Origin: ZC4RG30 sp964455685
GTDB taxonomy: Bacteria > Pseudomonadota > Gammaproteobacteria > Steroidobacterales > Steroidobacteraceae
Assembly (NCBI GenBank): GCA_964455685.1
Contig: CAYVZE010000092.1
Coordinates: 1-8,596, forward strand
Direction of reading: 5' to 3'
DNA: 8,596 bases
Made by a program: the position numbers and the translations under genes. Below the pieces are notes generated by a model, which saw only the letters and a program-made list of their open reading frames with translations, was not told where the DNA came from and searched no databases. Positions 1 to 4,774 of this stretch are shown here, in pieces; position 1 is the stretch's first letter, and each line of letters opens with the position of its first letter.

Positions 1-2170
1 AGATGATCTTCAGCAGGCCCTTGCACACCGCCTTGCGGTAGCGGCGGCCGAGCTCCATGCGCTCGCCGGGGGCAACGGCCACCTCGCCCTTCCTCATCAT
101 GTCGTACAGCGCCTGGTAGGCCATGTACGGGTACACGGCCGTGGCGCCGTAGCCGATGAGGCAGGCGAAGTGGTGCGGATCGCGCGCGGTGCCGGTCTCC
201 ACCAGGATGTTGCAGCGGCAACGCAGGCCCAGCTGCACCAGGTGGTGGTGCACGGCGCCGGTGGCCAGCAGCGCGTGCATCGGGATCTTCTCGCGCACCA
301 GGTAGCGGTCGGACAGCAGCAGCACCACCGCGCCACCGCGCACGGCCTTCTCGGCCTCCTGGCAGATGCGCTGCAGGGCGTTCTTCAGGCCCTCGGCCGG
401 GTCGTACTGCAGGTCGATGAAGGCATTGGGCACGCCTGCATCGCCCATGGCCATGATCTGTCGCAGCTTGCGCTGCGACAGCACCGGCGAGTTCAGCACG
501 ATCTGCTCGGCATGCGTCGCCTGCGGCTGGAACACGTTGCATTCCGGCCCGATCTCCGTCTGCAGCGACATCACGATGGTCTCGCGCAGCGGGTCGATCG
601 GCGGGTTGGTCACCTGCGCGAACTGCTGGCGGAAGAAGTCGTACAGGCTCCTGATCTGCTGCGACAGCACCGCCACCGGCGTGTCATCGCCCATCGAGCC
701 CACCGCCTCGCTCTCGTCACGCGCGAGCACGCGGATGATCTCCTCGCGCTCCTCGTTGGTGATGTTGAACATCTTGCGGTAGATCGCGAGCTTCCTCTTG
801 TCGAAGGGCTCGGCCGCCAGCGAGGGGTCGATCAGGTCGGACTCGAGGAACTTCACCCCCTTCTTCAGCCACGCCTTGTACGGATGGCGGTTCTTCAGGA
901 GGTTGTTGATGTCCTCGTTCTCCAGCAGCGTGCCGGTCGAGAGGTCCAGGCACAGCATCTGGCCCGGGCCCATGCGGCCCTTGCGCACCACGTCCTCGGG
1001 CTTGTAGTCCCACACGCCGATTTCCGACGCGATGGTCAGGTGGCGGTTCCTGGTGATCACGAAGCGCGCCGGGCGCAGGCCGTTCCTGTCCAGCGCGCAG
1101 CAGGCGTAGCGGCCGTCGGTGAGCACCACCGCCGCCGGGCCGTCCCATGGCTCCAGGTGCGGGGTGTAGAACTCGTAGTAGGCCTTCAGGTCCGGGTCGA
1201 TGCCGTCGACGTTCTCCCAGGCCGGCGGCATCAGCAGCCGCATGGCGTGCATGGGATCGAAGCCGCCCATCAGGTACACCTCGAGCATGTTGTCGAGGCT
1301 CTGCGAGTCCGAGCCGTGCAGGCTGACCAGCGGCAGGATGTCGTGCAGCTCAGGCAGCAGCGGCGTCTTCAGCACCGGGCCGCGGGCCACCGCCCAGCAG
1401 CGGTTGGCCTCGATGGTGTTGATCTCGCCGTTGTGGGCGAGGAAGCGGTACGGATGCGCCAGCCGCCACTGCGGCAGCGTGTTGGTGGAGAAACGCTGGT
1501 GGAACACCACCACCGAGGCCTCGACACGCGGATCCGCCAGGTCCGGGTAGAACTCGGCCAGGTGCGAGGGCATCACCATGCCCTTGTAGACGATGGTGCT
1601 GGCCGACAGGCTGGGCACGTAGAACATCGCATCGCCCGCCTTCTCGCGCGCGATCTCGGCGCGACGGCGCGCCATGAACAGCCGGCGGTTGAAGTCGGCC
1701 TCGTCCTCGACGTCGGCCGGCGCATTGACGAACACCTGCCAGATCGACGGCAGGGTGCGCAGCGCCTCGGCGCCGCAGGCCGAAGGATCCACCGGCACCT
1801 GGCGCCAGCCGGCCAGCACCAGGCCGACGCGTTCCAGCTGCGCCTTCATTTCCGCGCGCGCAGCCTCGGCCACGGCCGCGTCCTGCGACAGGAACACGTT
1901 GCCGGCCGCGAACAGCCGCGTGAGGCGGATGCCGGCATCGCCTGCCACCGCGCGCAGGAACTTCTCCGGTTTCTTCAGCAGCAGGCCGCAACCGTCACCC
2001 GTCTTGCCGTCGGCCGCGATGGCGCCGCGATGGGTGAGCCGGCCCAGCGAGGTGATGGCCGTCTTCACGAGCCAATGGCTGGGCTGATCATCCAGGCTGG
2101 CGATCAGGCCGAAGCCGCAGCTGTCCTTCTCGAAGGCCTCCCGGTAGAGGCCCCTCTGTTCACTGCTCAT
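1..2170 (-). CDS. gltB: Glutamate synthase (NADPH) large subunit, N-terminal 723 residues (partial, runs off left edge)
   Basis: This is the large subunit of glutamate synthase (GOGAT), which transfers the amide of glutamine to 2-oxoglutarate to make two glutamates and is the central step of ammonia assimilation in the cytoplasm. The frame is open without interruption from ATG 2170 to the left edge. Residues 1-17 look like the short propeptide, followed by the expected nucleophile Cys18 in CGFGLIA. The class II glutamine amidotransferase domain spans roughly residues 18-420, with HRGAI (48-52), RFSTNTLPQW (226-235), HNGEIN (246-251) and DRNGLRP (361-367). The central domain follows, with GSMGDDTP (491-498), a conserved QVTNPPIDPLRE stretch (519-530) and ETGTARDPHH (658-667). 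The FMN/Fe-S synthase domain and the glutamate-binding C-terminus lie off the left edge, as presumably does gltD. A GAAGGA Shine-Dalgarno motif lies about 7 bases before the ATG. Identity is very secure; NADPH specificity is assumed from the bacterial family. Confidence 0.97.
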   Translation of the reverse strand, partial: MSSEQRGLYREAFEKDSCGFGLIASLDDQPSHWLVKTAITSLGRLTHRGAIAADGKTGDGCGLLLKKPEKFLRAVAGDAGIRLTRLFAAGNVFLSQDAAVAEAARAEMKAQLERVGLVLAGWRQVPVDPSACGAEALRTLPSIWQVFVNAPADVEDEADFNRRLFMARRRAEIAREKAGDAMFYVPSLSASTIVYKGMVMPSHLAEFYPDLADPRVEASVVVFHQRFSTNTLPQWRLAHPYRFLAHNGEINTIEANRCWAVARGPVLKTPLLPELHDILPLVSLHGSDSQSLDNMLEVYLMGGFDPMHAMRLLMPPAWENVDGIDPDLKAYYEFYTPHLEPWDGPAAVVLTDGRYACCALDRNGLRPARFVITRNRHLTIASEIGVWDYKPEDVVRKGRMGPGQMLCLDLSTGTLLENEDINNLLKNRHPYKAWLKKGVKFLESDLIDPSLAAEPFDKRKLAIYRKMFNITNEEREEIIRVLARDESEAVGSMGDDTPVAVLSQQIRSLYDFFRQQFAQVTNPPIDPLRETIVMSLQTEIGPECNVFQPQATHAEQIVLNSPVLSQRKLRQIMAMGDAGVPNAFIDLQYDPAEGLKNALQRICQEAEKAVRGGAVVLLLSDRYLVREKIPMHALLATGAVHHHLVQLGLRCRCNILVETGTARDPHHFACLIGYGATAVYPYMAYQALYDMMRKGEVAVAPGERMELGRRYRKAVCKGLLKII

Positions 2171-2177
2171 GCCGCTG

Positions 2178-2183
2178 TCCTTC
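2178..2183 (-). promoter_or_regulatory. Ribosome binding site of gltB
   Basis: On the minus strand the motif GAAGGA precedes the ATG at 2170 by 7 bases. It supports this ATG, which also places the catalytic Cys at residue 18 as expected for a short propeptide. Confidence 0.6.
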
Positions 2184-2200
2184 GTCTCAAACACGTATCG

Positions 2201-2244
2201 GGCAGGCACGGGCCATGGCTTGGGCAATTGCCTTCGGGCCTGCC
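2201..2244 (-). promoter_or_regulatory. Structured segment of the gltB leader (inverted repeats)
   Basis: A 7-bp inverted repeat GGCAGGC/GCCTGCC (2201-2207 and 2238-2244) encloses a 30-base interior. The interior contains a perfect 10-base palindrome GGCAATTGCC (2223-2232) and GCCATGGC. In the gltB transcript this would be a branched hairpin about 30 bases before the start codon. It could equally be a DNA operator. I do not recognise it as a known riboswitch, and GC-rich DNA forms such stems easily. Confidence 0.35.
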
Positions 2245-2345
2245 GCGAACGACCTGCGATCACACTAGCCAAGGGGGAGCCGGACGACTTCTTGCCGGCG
2301 TGGGGAGGCAGCCGAAAGCCACCCCCCGGGGAACCTTGGGAGGCA

Positions 2346-2374
2346 ATCATACCCACCCCGCGCCCCCTCATGAA
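2346..2374 (-). promoter_or_regulatory. Candidate sigma70 promoter for gltB
   Basis: On the minus strand TATGAT (2351-2346) matches the -10 consensus at five of six positions. With a 17-base spacer the -35 would be TTCATG (2374-2369), only three of six. Transcription from here would give a leader of roughly 170 bases. The -10 is good and the -35 weak, so this is a tentative call. No GG-N10-GC sigma54 motif was seen in front of gltB. Confidence 0.35.
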
Positions 2375-2395
2375 ATACCAAGGGCTTACAAGCTA

Positions 2396-2424
2396 TTGCA
2401 TTGGGGGGGGATTGGCCCTACAGT
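2396..2424 (+). promoter_or_regulatory. Candidate sigma70 promoter for the 126-aa gene
   Basis: TTGCAT (2396-2401) and TACAGT (2419-2424) are separated by 17 bases and match the -35 and -10 consensus at three and four of six positions. The spacer contains a run of eight G (2403-2410). It is divergent from, and about 20 bases away from, the candidate gltB promoter. The evidence is weak: spacing and location only. Confidence 0.3.
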
Positions 2425-2488
2425 CCGCGCCGCGTTGCGGGGTGTGGTGCCGCCCGTGACGCCCAGAAACCTGGTTGTCAGGACCCCC

Positions 2489-2494
2489 GGAGGT
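2489..2494 (+). promoter_or_regulatory. Shine-Dalgarno motif of the 126-aa gene
   Basis: GGAGGT lies 12 bases before the ATG at 2507, slightly farther than usual. Because a TAG stop immediately precedes this ATG in frame, the motif and the stop together fix the start. Confidence 0.6.
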
Positions 2495-2506
2495 GTGGCG
2501 ACTTAG

Positions 2507-2887
2507 ATGAAGACCCGCAAAGCGTCCCAGAACGACGATCCTGGACCCCGCTTGCTGAGTGTCACTCAGTATCTCGAGAAGAATTTTCCCGACTTTTTCG
2601 CCGAAGCCCGCTTTCACGTGGGTAACGACGATTATTTCCTGTACAGCCGGTTCGGCCAGTATCTGGCCCGCTCGATAGAGCAGAACCGGGCTCCCCGGCA
2701 GAAGATCAACCGCGGTTTTACCGTGCTGAACAAGATGGCGCGCGTCTCGGCGCGGCATCCGGCGGTGCGCGGCATGATGGTCACCGGCCCGCTGGAGCAC
2801 ATCATGGATGCCCCCAAGGCGCGGGAGCTGGCGAAGAAGCGCCTCTCGCCGGTCGCCCAGGGCATGCTCGAAAGCCTCTGCGAGTGA
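2507..2887 (+). CDS. Small soluble protein of unknown function, 126 aa
   Basis: I do not recognise this family. The product is 126 residues with no signal peptide or membrane segment. It looks like a compact mostly helical cytoplasmic protein, with an aromatic-rich N-terminal half (YLEKNFPDFF at 22-31, YFLYSRFGQY at 43-52) and a basic second half (KARELAKKR at 104-112). An in-frame TAG stop lies directly in front of the ATG, so no longer N-terminus is possible from an upstream start. A strong GGAGGT Shine-Dalgarno motif sits 12 bases upstream. Together these support a real gene rather than a chance frame. It is transcribed divergently from gltB and convergently with the small RNA that follows, so read-through from either side would produce antisense RNA. 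A role in nitrogen metabolism from its position is speculative. Confidence 0.75.
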   Translation: MKTRKASQNDDPGPRLLSVTQYLEKNFPDFFAEARFHVGNDDYFLYSRFGQYLARSIEQNRAPRQKINRGFTVLNKMARVSARHPAVRGMMVTGPLEHIMDAPKARELAKKRLSPVAQGMLESLCE

Positions 2888-2889
2888 CA

Positions 2890-2916
2890 CCGTCCGCCCC
2901 CTCCTGGAGGGGACGG
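2890..2916 (+). other. GC-rich hairpin just after the 126-aa gene
   Basis: CCGTCC (2890-2895) and GGACGG (2911-2916) are exact inverted repeats with further C/G-rich pairing between them, starting two bases after the TGA. No T run follows on the plus strand, so it is at best a weak or Rho-assisted 3' end for the 126-aa gene transcript. Confidence 0.35.
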
Positions 2917-2930
2917 AGGGCCAAAGAGGC

Positions 2931-2967
2931 AAAAAAAGCGCCGCAGGGGTTGGCCTCTGCGGCGCTT
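2931..2967 (-). terminator. Intrinsic terminator of the minus-strand small RNA
   Basis: On the minus strand an 11-bp perfect stem AAGCGCCGCAG/CTGCGGCGCTT (2967-2957 and 2946-2936) closes a 10-base loop and runs into seven consecutive T (2937-2931). On the plus strand the hairpin is followed by GAGG, so it acts in the minus direction only. No minus-strand protein gene lies upstream within the gap. This is what points to a separate non-coding transcript. Confidence 0.9.
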
Positions 2968-3033
2968 GAGGAAAGCGAAGACCAACGGGGGGGGTTCTGG
3001 CGCTTCGCGTCGGGACGACTTGTCTTCGTCCCG
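2931..3033 (-). ncRNA. Predicted sigma54/NtrC-dependent small RNA, about 103 nt
   Basis: The transcript is inferred from a consensus sigma54 promoter and a strong intrinsic terminator in the same orientation. Counting from the -12 element, the start falls at about 3033, one base before a perfect 7-bp hairpin GGGACGA/TCGTCCC (3032-3026 and 3018-3012; loop AGACAAG). Hairpin 2 has the stem GCGAAG/CTTCGC (3008-3003 and 2980-2975). It is extended by GCCAG pairing with TTGGT including two G-U pairs, and presents eight C (2994-2987) in its apical loop. Hairpin 3 is the terminator. The RNA contains no ATG and no recognisable ribosome binding site. By analogy, NtrC/RpoN-driven sRNAs such as Pseudomonas NrsZ act under nitrogen limitation, and C-rich loops of bacterial sRNAs (for example sX13 in Xanthomonas) pair with G-rich mRNA segments. 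I do not recognise this RNA as a named family. Structure is visible in the sequence; expression and function are inferred. Confidence 0.8.
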
Positions 3034-3042
3034 GGCTTATCC

Positions 3043-3060
3043 AAGCAAGCCCTGTGCCAA
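3043..3060 (-). promoter_or_regulatory. Sigma54 (RpoN) -24/-12 promoter of the small RNA
   Basis: The minus strand reads TTGGCACAGGGCTTGCTT, which matches the sigma54 consensus TGGCAC-N5-TTGCT exactly, with the diagnostic GG and GC separated by 10 bases (GG at 3058-3057, GC at 3046-3045). The predicted start is 12 bases beyond the -12 C, at about 3033. No protein-coding gene lies downstream in this orientation before the terminator. Confidence 0.88.
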
Positions 3061-3119
3061 CCCCGTGCTTCCTGGCCAGCCCGGCCCGGGGCCCGAACGG
3101 CCCTCGAGCGCCGTTCCCG

Positions 3120-3132
3120 CAATCCCTTGATC
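3120..3132 (-). promoter_or_regulatory. IHF-like site between enhancer and sigma54 promoter
   Basis: The minus strand reads GATCAAGGGATTG. It fits the IHF consensus WATCAA-N4-TTR at every defined position except the first base (G for W). Its centre is about 93 bases upstream of the predicted start, between the NtrC-like site and the promoter, where IHF commonly bends DNA at sigma54 promoters. Taken alone the match would be weak; the position raises its credibility. Confidence 0.5.
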
Positions 3133-3172
3133 GGGCAACCCGGCCCCGGACAGGCCCGACGCACGCCTTCGA

Positions 3173-3189
3173 TGCACCGCGCTGGTGCA
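3173..3189. promoter_or_regulatory. NtrC-type enhancer (upstream activating sequence)
   Basis: TGCACC-GCGCT-GGTGCA is a perfect 6+6 dyad with a 5-base centre. It matches the NtrC binding consensus TGCACC-N5-GGTGCA known from enteric glnA enhancers. Its centre is about 148 bases upstream of the predicted sRNA start, in the usual enhancer range for NtrC. CbrB-type sites have a different sequence and longer spacer, so NtrC is the better candidate. Only one full site was seen; natural glnA-type enhancers often carry two. Confidence 0.75.
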
Positions 3190-3297
3190 GCAGGCCCCGC
3201 CCGCGGGCGTCCGCCCCTGTCCGGCGGTCAGGCTATGTCAAGAAAATCGGCCTGCTTCACGGCGGCCCGCCGGGTCCCGCCGGCACACTGCCGCCCC

Positions 3298-3708
3298 ATG
3301 AGCAGCAGCACTGAAGATACCGCCCCCCATCGCCGGCTCCAGGACCGCGGCAGCGGCCCTCCCACCATCATCGGCACCGGCGTGAGCTTCCGCGGCGACC
3401 TGATCGCCCCGGGCTCGGTGCTGCTCAGCGGCAGCGTGAAGGGCGACGGCGACATCGGCGGCACCCTGCAGATCGCCCGCAACGCCCACTGGGAGGGCCA
3501 GATCCGGGCCGGCTCGGCCGTGATCGCCGGGGCCCTCACCGGCAGCATCGAGTGCACCGGCCCGGTGGAAGTCGGCGCCCAGGCCGTGATCAAGGGCAGC
3601 GTCACCGCCAGGACGCTGGCCATCGCCAAGGGCGCGGTGATCGAGGGCGAGCTCCAGGTCACCAGCGGCGCCGAGGTGGTGCGCTTCGAGGAGAAGCGCC
3701 AGCGCTGA
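3298..3708 (+). CDS. Bactofilin family protein (polymer-forming cytoskeletal protein), 136 aa
   Basis: Bactofilins self-assemble without nucleotide into filaments of stacked right-handed beta-helices and scaffold cell-shape, wall or polar functions at the membrane. The domain covers about residues 23-122. It shows the periodic G/V/I pattern of short beta-strands: TIIGTGVSFRGDL, LLSGSVKGDGDI, GALTGSIECTG, AVIKGSV and AVIEGELQV. A disordered, polar N-terminus (1-22) and short charged C-terminal tail (127-136) are typical. The ATG at 3298 is chosen because the family start lies just before the domain. No clear Shine-Dalgarno motif precedes it, and an in-frame ATG at 3235 would add 21 residues of unconvincing sequence. 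The gene stands alone; its TGA abuts the stop of the opposing hydrolase gene. No peptidase or PBP partner is adjacent, so its cellular role cannot be read from context. Confidence 0.88.
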   Translation: MSSSTEDTAPHRRLQDRGSGPPTIIGTGVSFRGDLIAPGSVLLSGSVKGDGDIGGTLQIARNAHWEGQIRAGSAVIAGALTGSIECTGPVEVGAQAVIKGSVTARTLAIAKGAVIEGELQVTSGAEVVRFEEKRQR

Positions 3709-3715
3709 TCAGCGC
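3702..3715. repeat. 14-bp perfect palindrome containing both convergent stop codons
   Basis: GCGCTGATCAGCGC reads the same on both strands. Its centre TGATCA is the bactofilin TGA (3706-3708) directly followed by the complement of the hydrolase TGA (3709-3711). It can form only a 5-bp stem with a 4-base loop and has no T run, so it is at most a weak bidirectional 3' structure. Confidence 0.6.
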
Positions 3716-4713
3716 GCGGGGCTGGCCTCGCCGGCCGGCTCCACTTCCTCGAGCCCCAGCTCGGCCATCACGAAGTCGTTCACCCACGACTGGCTCCAGG
3801 GATGGCGCAGGAAGCCCATGTGGCCGCCATGCGGCACCGTGACCACGCGCAAATGCGGCGACTTCGCCAGCCTGTCCAGGTCCGAAGCGGGAATGATGGG
3901 ATCGTCCAGCGCCGCCAGGATCACCGCCGGCGCCCGCAGCGTGGCCAGCCTCTGGCCGGTGACGGCATAGCCCTCCAGGTAGGCGGCCATGTCCTGGAAC
4001 TCCGTGTAGCGCTCCACCATCACCGCCGTCATGCGCCTGAGGTTGCGCAGCCCGAAGAACGACTCCTCCAGCTGCAGGTTCGGCCAGAGCTGGCGCTTGC
4101 GGCGCAGGGAGCGGCTCCACTTGCGCACGAAGTAGTCGTGGTAGACGCGCCAGCCGCGTTCCATGGCCAGCATGGCATTCTCCGGGTGCAGCACCGGCGA
4201 GATCGCGATCACCCGGGCGATCTGCGGCACATGCGGCGCCTGGTGGGCCGCGATGCGCAGCATGAAGTTGCCACCCAGCGAGAAGCCCACCAGCCACGGC
4301 GGCGCGGCCAGCTGCGGCGCCAGCGCCGCCACCGCGCCCACCGCCTCGGCCAGCCGGCAGGAGTGGAAGATGTCCTCGTTGAGGTGGTGCGTGTCGCCGT
4401 GGTCGCGCAGGTTCAGCCGCACCACCTCCACGCCGGCGGCGAACAGCCGCGTAGCCAGCGCCACCACGTAGTACGAATCGGCGCTGCCCTCCCAGCCGTG
4501 CAGCAGGATGGCCGAGCCGGTGATGCGCCCGGCAGGCCTGGCGTGGAAGGCCTGCAGCCGCACGCCCTCGCCGCAGTCCAGGATCAGCTCGCGGCTGGCA
4601 GCCAGCATCGCGGCCGCGCGCCGGCGCAGCCGGAAATGCGGCAGCAGCGAGGGCAGGACGGACTGGACATGCGCATGGCGCCAGGGCCAGGCGGGCGCGA
4701 ACGGAGGTTTCAC
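3709..4713 (-). CDS. Alpha/beta hydrolase, YheT family, 334 aa
   Basis: The product belongs to the YheT-like branch of alpha/beta hydrolases, predicted esterases or hydrolases whose physiological substrate is mostly unknown. The nucleophile elbow GFSLGGN places Ser145. The acid is probably Asp271 in LDDPIIP, and the base His298 in HGGHMGF. The HGWEGS segment (72-77) should form the oxyanion loop. The N-terminal pattern HAHVQSVLPSLLP (13-25) corresponds to the conserved NCHLQT-type start of YheT proteins, and the length is normal. The start is GTG 4713, with no clear Shine-Dalgarno motif. A four-codon reading frame (ATG 4724 to TGA 4710) ends across this GTG. The gene follows the DUF945 gene on the same strand after 61 bases, so they probably share a transcript. 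No signal peptide is seen, so it is likely cytoplasmic. Family is secure, substrate unknown. Confidence 0.9.
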   Translation of the reverse strand: MKPPFAPAWPWRHAHVQSVLPSLLPHFRLRRRAAAMLAASRELILDCGEGVRLQAFHARPAGRITGSAILLHGWEGSADSYYVVALATRLFAAGVEVVRLNLRDHGDTHHLNEDIFHSCRLAEAVGAVAALAPQLAAPPWLVGFSLGGNFMLRIAAHQAPHVPQIARVIAISPVLHPENAMLAMERGWRVYHDYFVRKWSRSLRRKRQLWPNLQLEESFFGLRNLRRMTAVMVERYTEFQDMAAYLEGYAVTGQRLATLRAPAVILAALDDPIIPASDLDRLAKSPHLRVVTVPHGGHMGFLRHPWSQSWVNDFVMAELGLEEVEPAGEASPAR

Positions 4714-4774
4714 GCGCGAATCATGGTCGAAACCACCGCCGGATGCAGCCGGGGCTACCCTGACCAGGCAGCGC

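Noticed and set aside
2262..2285. Possible sigma54 promoter in front of gltB (minus strand TTGGCTAG...CGC)
   Set aside because: The GG and GC are 11 bases apart rather than 10, and the surrounding bases do not fit TGGCAC or TTGCT.
170..2506. Plus-strand open frame of 778 codons antisense to gltB
   Set aside because: It is codon-register shadow of gltB in GC-rich DNA. The translation is a His/Arg/Gln/Val-rich low-complexity sequence with no domain, while the opposite strand gives an unbroken, motif-perfect GltB.
2632..2985. Minus-strand frame through the sRNA beginning at a TTG (2985)
   Set aside because: It has no ribosome binding site, begins inside hairpin 2, runs through the terminator and then antisense to the 126-aa gene. 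The sRNA itself has no ATG, so it is treated as non-coding.
3236..3241. Perfect TTGACA -35 hexamer on the minus strand
   Set aside because: No -10-like sequence lies 15-19 bases downstream (the DNA there is AGGGGC and similar), so it is not a credible sigma70 promoter.
2884..3297. N-terminal extension of the bactofilin frame to 274 codons
   Set aside because: The extra 138 residues show no family similarity and overlap the stop region of the 126-aa gene and the sRNA unit. The bactofilin domain begins just after ATG 3298. The in-frame ATG at 3235 remains a minor alternative.
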